NCBI RefSeq assembly: GCF_000003605.2
Contig: NW_003108093.1
Span: 128,838-192,837, forward strand
Source of the DNA: Saccoglossus kowalevskii
Taxonomy: Eukaryota > Hemichordata > Enteropneusta > Harrimaniidae
Direction of reading: 5' to 3'
Length of the DNA: 64,000 nucleotides
Shown here: positions 11,501-21,210 of the stretch, piece by piece
Numbering within the stretch: the first letter of the stretch is position 1
How the letters are laid out: each line of letters starts with the position of its first letter
The notes under the pieces: model-generated
Seen by the model: only the letters and a program-made list of their open reading frames with translations
What the model was told of the DNA's origin: nothing
Databases searched by the model: none
Translations under genes and position numbers: made by a program

Positions 11501-12997
11501 TTACCATATGATAATTATCTGCGATAAAAATCTAACAGTGGGCTGGTAGGTACATTGGTTTTAAATGTTCATTTCACATGAATTATATTCTACATTCCTG
11601 CTTTCTCTGAATGACTACATTAACAAAGACATATAATTGATGTTCTGTTCCACTCAACTAATGCCTAGGTACAATGCTAGTAATATCTTATTACCCATTC
11701 ACTAATGCCTAGGTACAATGCTAGTAATAGCTTTTTACCCATTCATTAGTATGTATAGTTTTCCAGATTTAACCTAAACAAATATCTAATGTACCTTTTT
11801 TTCATAGCACCAAGGAATTCTTCAAATTGGACAGTTGGGAAGACAACAATCGTCGACGGCGACGTCTTGTGAGAAACCCTTACGGTTCAACACATCCTAG
11901 TGCCACACTGAAAGCTGCTTTAGAGCATGGTATGTGCACATGTCACTTTTCACACTATATGAAAGTTTAAATGTGATATAACGTTCTCGAATCAAGTGCT
12001 TTTAGTTCTGCTGCTGTGAACAATACAATAGTTAGCGAGTTCATTTCACATCAGAACATGGGTTTGACTACCTCTGACAACGACTTACTCAGCACAAAAT
12101 AGAGCATATTCTGCCCAAACTTCTAAACACGTATTATTAGGTTGAGATGGGAATGTGGTCCTGTCATATAAGGCTGATAAGAACAGCCAGCCCTGTGTAC
12201 TGTCTTCAGTCTATGTTAAAAATGTCATGCTTATTGAAAACATACAGTATCAGGTTTGTACTTTCCCTTCGTTTCTGCAGACCTTTTTAACCTCAAGGTG
12301 TGGCTTCACAATTGATCCCCATAATTGATTTTTGTACAGACCCACAAACACACCATATTGGGTTTAGAAGAATGAGACAATATCAATTATCAATCGCATT
12401 TCATTCTGTCAATATGTGTTTGTCATTTATTTTGAATTTTAGCAAACTTGCAATTTTCTCCATTTTATTTCTTAATAAGGTGCTGGAGAGGATGCCATAG
12501 AGAAAGCAAAACAGGCTATTCATGCTCATTTACTAGCGTCTAGTAACCCTGACGACCAGCAGGATCTTGAGAATGATGATATCAACAGTCAGTTGGAAGA
12601 TTTAGACTTGGATGCTGAGCTCACAGGTTTGTATTTCCATGTCACAGTACAGTGTATACTAATGTATTGCGTTTTTGAGTTGAGGTAGTTTGAAACAGCG
12701 CCCTCATGAATTACATTTTAAAACTTTGTTGTTTTTATTTGATGTAAATGTTTTCTTTCTTGACTTTTCCCATGATGCAAAGCACCAAAGTATTGTTGTC
12801 ATCCATCTTTGTATTAAAAATACAAAATGCTTTACCATAATGCATATTTTCACTGCACAGGACCTCTCGTGTACAGTACTCAATGCTCTTTGATTGGTCC
12901 AGCTGTGATGGCCAGAGGTACATTATCTATTACGTCAGCTGAGCTGTACTTTGAAGTCGACGAGGAAGATCCAGACTTTAAAAAAATCGACCCAAAG
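2481..12997 (+). CDS. NBEA/LRBA: neurobeachin/LRBA-family BEACH protein, 3' half, seven certain exons (gene partial at both ends)
   Basis: This is the span of seven exons (2481-2588, 5973-7047, 10498-10733, 11260-11423, 11808-11929, 12480-12626, 12861-12997) that join in frame to 663 codons. NBEA and LRBA are very large cytoplasmic scaffold proteins of about 2,900 residues that act in vesicle trafficking of membrane proteins; NBEA is also a PKA anchor. The window covers the conserved segment [17 protein letters not shown], a variable linker, DUF1088 and the beginning of the PH-BEACH domain (KGTLSITS-type beta strands and YFEVDEEDP). The rest of the PH domain, the BEACH domain and the WD40 repeats are not in the window and must lie beyond base 64000. 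The N-terminal half lies left of base 1. Similarity to vertebrate NBEA and LRBA is about equal, as expected for a single pro-orthologue. A mab-21-like gene is nested antisense in its last visible intron. Confidence 0.95.
2620..5137. mobile_element. 2.5-kb element with about 100-bp terminal inverted repeats, non-autonomous DNA-transposon-like
   Basis: The left end (2620-2718, beginning CCGCTGGCGGCGCCATCCTA) is repeated in inverse orientation at 5023-5137. They share the stretch TGGGGCCATATTGAAGTCAG, then CCCAGCCTGT, and GACCTC.TCAATCTATCCAAC with few mismatches. The right arm has about 16 bp that are missing from the left arm. The interior has no open frame that resembles a transposase, so the copy is non-autonomous or a fold-back element. 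It contains a TAA microsatellite at about 4009-4041. I see no convincing target-site duplication at the outer edges. The class is therefore unresolved. Confidence 0.8.
4009..4041. repeat. TA/TAA microsatellite
   Basis: A short TATATATA run passes into (TAA)n inside the inverted-repeat element. It is a simple-sequence tract with no further signal. Confidence 0.9.
5283..5760. repeat. decayed copy of the 157-bp repeat family, with a fresh 3 x 48-bp duplication
   Basis: Positions 5326-5469 are three essentially identical copies of a 48-bp unit (AATATTTTCAATTCAATTTT, GATTGCTTTG, ATATTAAATACCTATCTG). The surrounding sequence, with phrases such as GACTTCTTGTTGAAAACCGC and GACC.TTCTCA.ATTTGTTCATTTT, matches the 157-bp units at 8788-9600 but is more diverged and has no recognisable termini. 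I read it as an older, partial member of the same family in which a small segment has recently been tandemly triplicated. Confidence 0.75.
5973..7047 (+). CDS. NBEA/LRBA: NBEA/LRBA exon 2 of window: variable linker (phase 0-1)
   Basis: This 1,075-nt exon begins [19 protein letters not shown], a conserved hydrophobic helix, and ends [16 protein letters not shown] then [17 protein letters not shown]. Both ends align closely with vertebrate NBEA. Between them lie some 280 residues of low-complexity sequence rich in Ala, Thr, Ser and Gln, with a basic [12 protein letters not shown] stretch and a Pro-rich GLPPGPPP. This is the fast-evolving, probably disordered linker. The acceptor is at 5971-5972 and the donor GTAGGT at 7048. 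An antisense open frame at 6419-6775 is a shadow of the biased composition. Confidence 0.95.
8704..9674. mobile_element. 0.97-kb element with 12-bp terminal inverted repeats and six 157-bp internal units
   Basis: The element starts TAGCTCCGCTGT (8704-8715) and ends ACAGCGGAGCTA (9663-9674), which are exact reverse complements. Just inside the left end AGCTCCGCT (8705-8713) pairs with AGCGGAGCT (8727-8735) to form a 9-bp hairpin, followed by a GTCCGTCGTCGTCCG motif. The interior is about six tandem units. The phrase ACTTCTTG recurs at 8788, 8945, 9102, 9259 and 9416, exactly 157 bp apart, and at 9563 after a 10-bp-shorter unit. There is no open frame of note. It looks like a non-autonomous element that expands by unit number. 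The family has a second, decayed representative at 5283-5760. Confidence 0.8.
9785..10019 (+). other. coding-like block of unknown origin (possible alternative exon or old insert)
   Basis: An open frame here reads [20 protein letters not shown] and continues through [19 protein letters not shown] to about 10019, with mixed, protein-like amino-acid and codon use unlike the surrounding AT-rich intron. A TTTTACTCAG acceptor lies at 9775-9784. A weak donor GTACAT begins at 10020. As an exon it would be phase 0 at the left and phase 1 at the right, the same phases as the linker exon 5973-7047, so it could replace that exon in frame but not follow it. I do not recognise the peptide. The neighbouring element end at 9674 makes a transposon remnant an equally good reading. 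Confidence 0.3.
10111..10151. promoter_or_regulatory. 26-bp near-perfect palindrome centred on a CRE, next to an octamer
   Basis: Bases 10111-10136 read TTCCCCTT, C, TGACGTCA, C, AAGGGGAA. Only the C/C pair breaks symmetry. The centre is a consensus CREB/ATF site (10120-10127). Eight bases downstream, 10144-10151 is a perfect POU octamer ATGCAAAT. The combination may be an enhancer or the tip of an inverted-repeat element; it is too short to decide. Confidence 0.45.
10498..10733 (+). CDS. NBEA/LRBA: NBEA/LRBA exon 3 of window: DUF1088 start (phase 1-0)
   Basis: After completing a glycine codon with the previous exon, the frame reads [60 protein letters not shown] and [18 protein letters not shown]. 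This is the highly conserved start of DUF1088 in NBEA and LRBA. The donor is GTATTT at 10734, a weaker match to consensus than the others. Confidence 0.96.
11260..11423 (+). CDS. NBEA/LRBA: NBEA/LRBA exon 4 of window: DUF1088 (phase 0-2)
   Basis: The exon follows a TTTTCAG acceptor and reads [40 protein letters not shown] and [13 protein letters not shown], then ends two bases into an arginine codon before GTGAGT at 11424. The CDHLI.AA..RDH.TA pattern and NKHGAW are family signatures. Confidence 0.96.
11657..11750. repeat. two tandem 44-bp copies in a short intron
   Basis: ACTAATGCCTAGGTACAATG occurs at 11657 and again at 11701, each followed by CTAGTAATA and TTACCCATTCA with small differences. 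The duplication is confined to the 384-bp intron between exons 4 and 5 and has no evident function. Confidence 0.85.
11808..11929 (+). CDS. NBEA/LRBA: NBEA/LRBA exon 5 of window: DUF1088 end (phase 2-1)
   Basis: The frame reads [40 protein letters not shown]. The WED..RRRRR.VRN..GSTH motif is the hallmark end of DUF1088 in NBEA and LRBA. The acceptor is TTCATAG at 11801-11807 and the donor GTATGT at 11930. Confidence 0.96.
12480..12626 (+). CDS. NBEA/LRBA: NBEA/LRBA exon 6 of window: acidic linker before PH-BEACH (phase 1-1)
   Basis: The frame reads [50 protein letters not shown]. This is the short, acidic, poorly conserved linker between DUF1088 and the PH-BEACH domain. The splice sites are AATAAG/G and G/GTTTGT. 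The phases fit both neighbours, which is the main support since conservation is weak. Confidence 0.9.
12861..12997 (+). CDS. NBEA/LRBA: NBEA/LRBA exon 7 of window: start of PH-BEACH domain (phase 1-0)
   Basis: The frame reads [40 protein letters not shown] and KIDPK, then stops at donor GTAAAA (12998). It is the beginning of the PH-like domain that packs on the BEACH domain. In vertebrates the protein continues LAYTEGLHGKW. I searched the rest of the window by eye for that segment on the + strand and did not find it, so the following intron is more than 51 kb long. Confidence 0.95.
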
Positions 12998-14494
12998 GTA
13001 AAAACATGTATGTGTGTTAGCATAATGTATAGCTGTACACATGGTATAGGTATAGGTGTGTATTTGTATGTTAGACACAGTGGAATGCATGGAAGATGAA
13101 TCTGGCTGCTGATGCTGTTGTATGTTCATTATATGTAATATATATGTTGTTTTGTCTTCATTGTTGTTGCGCGTTTTTCTTGCTTTTGTCTTGGATTACT
13201 GCTTGTGGAGTCTACACATCAACTCGAATACTTCGCTATTGTGAAGAGAAATGCTGTTAGAAGACATTGTTTTTGGTGCTTGCTGGATTGACTTTCTCAG
13301 TAAAATAAGGTGATGTAATTATAATAATTAAAATAATATTAACTGTTTTACAATGTCAAATATACTTTTTTCTTCGCTGGAATTATTTTTTGCTGAAAAA
13401 AATGTTATGGGTGTTTTGTATGGAGTTTATTTTTACTGATTTTCGATAAGTTGAGTGTGAAATATAGAAAAAAAGTTATATTTACTGAACTTATTTTCAC
13501 TGAATCACCCCTTAAGCAATTTTTTTTTTTTTTGTGCCAGGCGACAGTTCTGGACACTGTTGTCACTCCTGACTGAATCTCGGCCAGTGGAATTGGCCTT
13601 CCCATTGAGTCTGTGGCACACTCACCCAGGGTGGGAGTCGACCCCCTTAAGCAAAATTAATTCCAAGGGAAAATAAAATATTTTACAGTATGTGCGATGA
13701 GTTGAGATTGAATCTATCATGCATGTTTTGAAATTGATGTCACCTTGGATTCCAAACAGCATTCCTATGGAATCTCTATGAAGATGTAATGCTGAATTAT
13801 GCAAATTATCTTGAAATAGACAAATATGTCAAATCTTATTGAATGCTTCTAGCCACAATGTGAGGCTAAGTAATGCAGAGTATTTTCAAAAGTAATCTGA
13901 TCCTGCCATTTATACAGCAATTGAATATTGAGGGCATCCCTCAATGACCGTGAAATGTCAGAATATTTTTGAGTGTAGAGTGACATTAAAAAATATTCTG
14001 ATGAAGATAGAATGTTTTGTACTTTTAACTGTATCTGATCAATAGACTACCGGTACTAGTATGCTAATCATATTTAATCAGCTCTACTTTAATATGTTCA
14101 TTTATATATAATTTACATAAGTATAGCTTTATTAATATTCATATTGTTATTGGATTGGCTGCAACACCATGATTGGTTGGAATTCAAGGTTTGGTAAGTA
14201 GGTAGGTAATGGACGTGATGGAAAAGAATGTTTTAGAAATGGAAATACAGGTTTGGTATGTATTATATTTGAGTTTTCAGTAATTGCATGTGCCAATATT
14301 GGACTATTTCCTACAAGGAAACAGTGTATATTGTTGTAACTTGTTTTTAGATTTTAGCAAATTTAAAAGCTGAGGGTACACAAAAAAGGTTTTAGTCTTT
14401 GCTAATATTTTATTCACATTTGTATGGCATGAAATTTTGTTTCTCCTTTTATCATTTTTTTTTACATATTACAGCCATCACTGTGTTGTGTTTT

Positions 14495-14903
14495 GGTTTG
14501 GTTGTTTTGGGTCAGGTTGGGCTGGGTTGGGCTGGGCTGGGTTGGGCTGGGCTGGGCTGTGTTTGGTTGTGTTGGGTCAGGTTGGGCTGGGCTGGGTTGG
14601 GTTGGGCTGGGCTGTGTTTGGTTGTGTTGGGTCAGGTTGGGTTGGGCTGGGCTGGGCTGGGCTGTGTTTGATTGTGTTGGGTCAGGTTGGGCTGGGTTCG
14701 GCTGGGCGGGGCTGTGTTGGGTTGGGTTGGGCTGGGCTGTGTTGGGTCAGGTTGGGCTGGGTTCGGCTGGGCGGGGCTGTGTTGGGTTGGGTTGGGTTGG
14801 GTTGGGCTGGGCTGTGTTGGGTCAGGTTGGGCTGGGCTGGGCTGGGCTGGGCTGGGCTGGGCTGGGCTGTGTTTGGCTGGGTTGGGTTGGGTTGGGTTGG
14901 GTT
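14495..14903 (+). repeat. G-rich GGGCT/GGGTT pentanucleotide array, about 0.4 kb
   Basis: The + strand is an almost pure series of GGGYT pentamers (GGGTT, GGGCT), broken at intervals by TGTGTTTGG or TGTGTTGGGTCAGGTTGGG. These breaks give a higher-order period of roughly 60-80 bp. Runs of three Gs every five bases make it a strong G-quadruplex candidate on the + strand (the NBEA/LRBA non-template strand). Long open frames exist in all three + frames but are repeat artefacts. The array sits just left of the CpG-rich domain. Confidence 0.95.
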
Positions 14904-16118
14904 ACTGGTATGTTGTGATTGGGTGTTTGAACCTCCTTGATTTCCTCCTTCAGTTCTGAAATCTCAAAAAGTAACTCTGTGACCCTATGTTTCTTCACAT
15001 ATTTTTCACCAGAGTGTCTTTATTAGACTCAATCCATACCTATCATGTTATGGGAATCTATCTTTAAATTATACCAAGTTCCTAAATGTTTATTAACCGT
15101 GGTTGTAAGGAATCCGAAGTTGCATTTATCTGAACAGCGCCCTCTGGAGATGAATCGTGTGCTAGCGATTTTCTGCTTTGTTGCTAACAGCGCCATCTAT
15201 AGTGCTATCTCAGTCATTACGTGCATATTCCGACGAAAGACCGGGATCTAATAAATGGTACAACCGACTACAAATATCTTTTAAAATACTTGCGCTGTCA
15301 GTGGAACTTGTACACGTCTGTGAAATTGTTGAATCAAATATACAGTACCTTCTTTTTCCAATACTTTTCGTGTTTCCTGTTTCCTCTAATGATTTGTATA
15401 ATGTTTGTATTATTTGTAATCATTTATTTCTATGGTGGTGTCTTATCTCAATATGTTGTCATAAAATGTGTCATTATCGTTGATATCGCCTCTTTGGGCA
15501 CTGTTTGCTGGCAAAAATATGCGAGTACATCTATACACATGTTTTTAGTCTCTTGATTGTGTGCCTAATTCCTAGCGGTATTAAACTGCAGTTTTTGTCT
15601 TGTTTTTCGTGTGCTAAATGTGTGTCAATAGTGTAGTTTGAACAATGGAACTTTTTAAGGACTAACTCGTGCGTCGGTCACGGTCCGAGTCGTCGATCGA
15701 AATGCATTGCGTTTCGCCGAGATAACAAAAAAAGTAGTATAACATTGTTTTCTGTTACGTTTTCACTTGCACTTCACTCTTTGGAGTTATTCAAGATGTC
15801 ATGTGATTAAATTAAACACTGCGTTCTGAACGCGTTTCATTTCGGGAAGGGTCAAATTCAATAGATATGTTTTAACAGTGTAATATGGAAACTTGCTCCG
15901 AAATGGCGACTGTATCATCTCTTGCAAACACGACCTGTCATGTACGGAGTACAGTGTATAATAAAACTATTGGAACTTGGGAATGTTTTCTCATAGATAC
16001 TTTGCTCAGTTGTAGCTCAAGTGTCAAGTGTTTCACATCTGGTAACCCATGGAGACGTCTATGGGTAACCTAACTCCCGATTAACTTTCTTATATAGTAA
16101 CAAAACGATGAAGCCTAT

Positions 16119-16375
16119 TTGAGTGTTATCTTCTTAAAGGCCATGCCCAGTGGGTGCTCTTTCTCGGCAACTGCCTGGACCACTAAGACTTCCGACCAAT
16201 GCCGCCAATTGGCTTCACGTCCTGCTGTGCTCCTATCTGGCGCTGATCTGATGACCCCCAGGCCGAAGGCTGTCTGTTGCGGGTGCCTGGCGAGCGAACT
16301 GCACGGCGACGTGTTCGGTGAATTCCCCGGTGATGTAAACGTACACTTAGATGGTTTTGTAACGAGGCCGTAAAA
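16119..16375. other. GC-rich segment open on both strands, unknown
   Basis: This 250-bp patch is the most GC-rich unique sequence of the intron and stays open for 84 codons on the + strand and 96 on the - strand. Neither translation matches a protein family that I know, and no splice or promoter signals frame it. It may be a CpG-island-like regulatory piece or a fragment of an old insertion. Confidence 0.3.
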
Positions 16376-18211
16376 TACCAGACAAATAAATATATCTCTT
16401 ACCACGTTGACTTAGTCGTGGTGTTGTGGCCGGATCGGGTTACTTCTCTTGGGATGCTTTGTTCTTAACTTTTATAAGTAAACCAAACAAATGGTGCTGA
16501 TCAGCGTGCCGCTGCTTGATCGGATTCGAGCTCATACTACTATGCGATTCGAGCTTGGCCGCTGTCCCCACATTTGCATGTTGTCGAAATGGCGACACAT
16601 CAAAATAACGGGGTTGTTTTTTAAAACTGTCACTAGACGGTGGTGATTCAGTTTATGCCTGATACAGCGATGCGTGTATATGGAATCATTTTGCTAGTGC
16701 TCGCTGATAAAACGAAAATATTGGATACTAGTACTTATTAAATAAATATTCACGGTTTGCGGCAATAACTAAATATTTATCGCCCAATTCACGTGTTGAT
16801 ATTTGTTCCATTATGTTTACTTGTTCACTTTCTTGACAGGATGAAATGTGCTCAGAACTTTTCCAGATCGCACTCTTGAAATGCTTCTTTCGTCTCCCCT
16901 TGCTACTCTCTCTTCTCATTAGAAAATCTCATGGTAGATCAGTTACAAAGTTTTCTTAACCCCGTCGCCTCCTATTTTATCGCTTAATGAGTCGAGGAGC
17001 CAGCGTCTTCTCCGCCCCTATAAAATGCATTCGTGACATACTTGTGTGCTATGCTGTTTCGCCACTGCATACCACTTGTCTCTCCGTTGAAACTGGATAT
17101 GTCGGGGGTGTGTGTGTTTTACATTTAATCGTATATACAAACATACATTTTGGCGCGATCTCAGAGTGAATTTCCCTATTTTATATAACGTTTTTTCTTG
17201 GTTTTAGTTTTTTGTTACGACCAGGCACCTAGTATTTTTACCGCGAGTTTAATATGGGATAATTGGAGCACATCTATGTCGGATTTACAATTGGGTAAGC
17301 TTCCTGGGTTCCGCTTCAGACCTCGTAAAAATAACAGGTGACGCATGCAGTACATTTCAGCCATAGACATGAGTGTGAATTATGCAACGACTCAAACGAA
17401 CTGTCGGCGTGTTGTCACACCAATTGTAATTTACCGTAAGAGATTCGCAATTCGGCGAAAACCGATTCACTCAATGTTTCATTCATGAACGGTTAGCTGG
17501 ATCAAATATACGTGTAAATTATGCTAGAAATTGCGAGAATATAACGGAAATGTTGTGTAGAAGAAAATCGGGTATACATATTATCGTCCAAGTTGTGGGA
17601 TAGTATAGTGAGCGAAATACTTTGAATATACCGGATACCCAACTTGATGAGACCATTAAGTGCCAACAATGTGTGCGTAGCTTCCGTTCACTTGCATGAG
17701 AATCGCCTTCATTTTGTTTATTTTCCGTCTGTGAGCAGTTTGTGTGAGGGAAGTCACATAAGAAATCAAAACCTTGTTGAGAATGGAGCTAACGCTTTAG
17801 TAGAGTTCGGGCAAATGCGCCCAATCGTCTTACGCCACATTGTGAAAACGTAGAGCCAAATGAATCGCCTAGCCAAAATTAGAAAATCTTAAAAGTGTCT
17901 AGTTTTTATAATTAAACAGTAAGTTGAGTTAAATCTCCGTAATGTAACCGGTCCATCCAAACTGTTACTAGCAGTATTGCAAAGTTCAATGCAGCTGAAT
18001 AGTATCAGTAAATTGTCTGGTTTCCCCTAAAATTACATTTACACTACATCTAAGACTTGGTTATTCTGGTATCGTGTACATCAAGTACAACATTTCTTCA
18101 CCGTGACAACGAAGTTGTTTTCATTCGCACATTGATACAAGTTTTAATTGTGGCACGAAACATTATGTAATTACATGTACAAATGTATAAGCAAGTTACT
18201 TTTGCCCGTAA

Positions 18212-18219
18212 TGACGTCA
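18212..18219. promoter_or_regulatory. consensus CREB/ATF site TGACGTCA
   Basis: A perfect 8-bp CRE lies inside the partly symmetrical sequence TGCCCGTAATGACGTCAGTG ending GGCA. It is one of five perfect copies in the window (10120, 18212, 21003, 38091, 50910). Confidence 0.4.
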
Positions 18220-20939
18220 GTGGGCAATATCACTGGTATTGTGGTGTTCAAACTATGAAATCTTGAAGGAAAGGTTAATACGCATGGTACGATTGAAACA
18301 TAGCTAAAATGTCTCGTATTCGTCATCAGCACGTGTTTTTTCCGTCTGTCATCTATTTCTTGTTGACGTTCACATTTCTAAATAAATTATCGGTACTTCA
18401 ACTTAGATGAAGCCCCAAAAGTGGGCATAGTGAAATGGGTGCTCAATGATATCGACAACCATAGCCGATTAGAAATAAACCAGCCTCCCCATTAATAATT
18501 CCTGCTAAGTATGTAATTGGCACTTATAAATGGGAACTGACATCCTCGTAGTCGTACTTAGCCCCGTTTCACTAAAAAACCAGATATTTTTTGGGCCAAA
18601 TTATTTGTGTAGACCAAACAGTTTTGTCATTCCAGTGATGGGATTACTGGTGGGATGGTGTGTGTCAGATGTCTCATTTAGTTATCGTCAACAGAGAGTT
18701 TCCTCTACCAAATATGCACTGAGGATTGAAACCTTGGGGTTGCGTGTTTTGATGGCGCCAGACACGTACTGTGACGATCTGTTACTAATACGGAGGTTGT
18801 TCAGTACATCTCCTCATCATACCACAGTAACGAATGAGTAGACTTACCCCCAATGTTTAGGAGTTGAATGTTGTATACAGAAAAAACTGAGCAAATTATT
18901 TTCCTTTATTTTGAGAAGAGTGATATTTCTTTTTAATTTTTGGCTTTACCTCTACCAAATGTGTGTGGACCGAGGTCTCTGGTTGATTGGCTCGGTGTCC
19001 CAGTCTTTCGCCGCTTGTTAATGACTTAACAAGTTCGTGCCTCGGTAATGGTAACCACAATTCTATGATCACGTTCAAGGTCTTATTGGCGGAAAGTACA
19101 CGTGTTTTTTCTCTGTATGTGGTGAAATATGAACTTCTGTTAGCGCCTTCTTTGTTGGGCTCATCGCTAGTTCGACCTAAGTTCTATGCCTAATTTGTGA
19201 ACGTTAAAATTACGTAATATTATGGGAGTAATATCAAACTTATTTGCCTTGAATTCCCATGATGCACCATTGCCATTTTCAATGTTTCATATATCAAAAA
19301 AGCTTTAAATCTCGATATTTTTTTAAACAAACTATAAACCAAAATGATTGTTGTATTTGTGTGAACCGTACGACAACGAATGCAGAAATTCAATTTTCCG
19401 TCCAGCCAGAAAAAAAATGTTTCGGTTAAAATTTGTGATCGTATGTATACACATTTACGTTGTCCTTACTTCCGTATTGGGGTTGTAGAATTGGCGCAGT
19501 GAACATAAATAACAGTGTTTGCTCTTTTTGAACCATAATATTCAGAAGATTACTACCACATGTCAATGTATTGGTCTAAGAAGTAAAATACTGGGAGGAC
19601 GTTTTCCATTGTATAAAATTAACATTATGATTGACCCTGAAAACATTTTACGAATATTAAGCTCTAAAATTTTAACATATTACATAGTTCTTTACTTTTC
19701 ATTTAATAAAATTTACCATGATTTATAATTTTGTACGTTTGTCGTGTATTATGCGAGGATGGCAAATACCAAGTACCAAATAAAACACAGACCCCAATCT
19801 AGTTGTAGTGTCTGTGAATAATCCACCCAACTGCAAATCAATCAACATGTACAATTTCGACAGTTCCAGATTTGTCGTAAAATGGTATCGAAACGATGAT
19901 CACGGTACATGAGTATAGCCTGCTACTGACGGGACTCCCTCTGCCATGGTGATTTATATATCACCCAATACAGTGACGCTGACTGCAATGGTTTGGGTGG
20001 TAAAATATTTTCTCAATAAACGCTCTTAAAATTACGAGAATCAAGGTAAATTACTCGTAAATTACTCGCTATTTTGGATTCACTTGCTATATGCCTATGA
20101 ATGTATGTGCGAATATACGCCGTAGTATCTTGGTTTATAGTATACATTGACTCCCGCAGATCTTTGCGAGTTATCCCCGTCTTTCGCGTTGTGTCGATAA
20201 CATTGGGTATCGTTGTCCTCGGCTGTCGTCGTGCCCTAAATAGAGCAAAGTGATATTGAAATTAAATTGAAAGGAGAAAAAAAAATACTTATTTGGTTTC
20301 GATCTTTTTAGGTAGTCTGGCACTACTTCTACCTCCGTCATGGTCACGGTCGACGGGCCATCACCGAATACACTCGCGACTCGCTTTCACTTTCTATTTA
20401 GGCAAGTGTGTTTGACGTGGTTTTCCACAATCATCGAAATACCGTTCCTTCACCATGAACGTGTAAAAAAACAAACACTGTCCATAGCTCATTTCATTAC
20501 ACGACTTCTATCACCCCAACATCTCTGTATATTGGCGAGCTTTGTTAGAATTCCCTGCATGCATTTTACTCGTGTACCTGTAGCTCACATGTTCCCGATA
20601 TCTGCCTCTTTGAATCGTCGATACATTTAGTTTTTAATAACATCACCGAGAAAATAAATTCAAAATCGACCACAGCACAAAAAATATATCCAGTCTAGTT
20701 TTAATTAAAATGTAAATGAGTTTCGGGTGTCTGAACGTGTATGTTATTCGGAAAACGCCGGCCGGAACAAACGGTTCGTATCAAACAGAGACAGACTGAC
20801 CGGGCATATCGCTAGCCACCTGACAGATGCTCCCGTATCCAGTTGAGTTAATTCCATCGACGGACGGCTCTTACTTAAACTTAGATAATTTATCGTTTTT
20901 GCCTCTGGAAAAATATTATATAAATCTAGTTTTGTTTTA

Positions 20940-21210
20940 TTCCTTTGCCTTCATTGTGTTTAAGCAATGGATGGACGCGCGAGGGGTTACACGTGTGCGG
21001 CGTGACGTCAGTCGCCAAAGTAACAGTTGTTTTGCCAGCGGGCAAAGTATGCAAACTCCCAGAGGTGTCGTGCAACTTTAGAAACTAACTACGCGCTGCT
21101 CGTGCGTGCTGATTGGTGAGTAGAGATGGAGAGTCCCTTGTAAGCGCAATGGTGATTGGCTCTCAGCTGCGCGGGAATCACTGACTACACAATAGCGGGA
21201 GCCGTTCAAA
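20940..21210. promoter_or_regulatory. promoter-like CpG patch: CRE, two CCAAT boxes, E2F-like site
   Basis: Within 200 bp lie a perfect CRE TGACGTCA (21003-21010), two inverted CCAAT boxes (CTGATTGGTGA near 21110 and GTGATTGGCTC near 21152) and the E2F-like TGCGCGGGAA near 21169, all in CpG-dense sequence. This combination is typical of TATA-less promoters and not of distal enhancers. It could drive a non-coding RNA or a short NBEA/LRBA isoform starting inside the intron. No adjacent coding exon was recognised. Confidence 0.35.

Noticed and set aside
13001-13099. Read-through of the PH-BEACH exon into the intron
   Set aside because: The frame continues for about 33 codons past 12997 but is low in complexity and lacks the conserved continuation. 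The donor GTAAAA is in the expected place.
14495-14903. Interstitial telomere repeat
   Set aside because: The unit is GGGCT/GGGTT and not TTAGGG. No TTAGGG array is present.
14399-14959. Gly/Trp/Leu-rich open frames of 90-167 codons
   Set aside because: They are translations of the GGGYT pentamer array in all frames.
16115-16405. Possible reverse-transcriptase fragment (a PSKCTF-like string on the - strand)
   Set aside because: Only a few residues resemble the motif, and the rest of the frame does not match. This is not enough to call an element.
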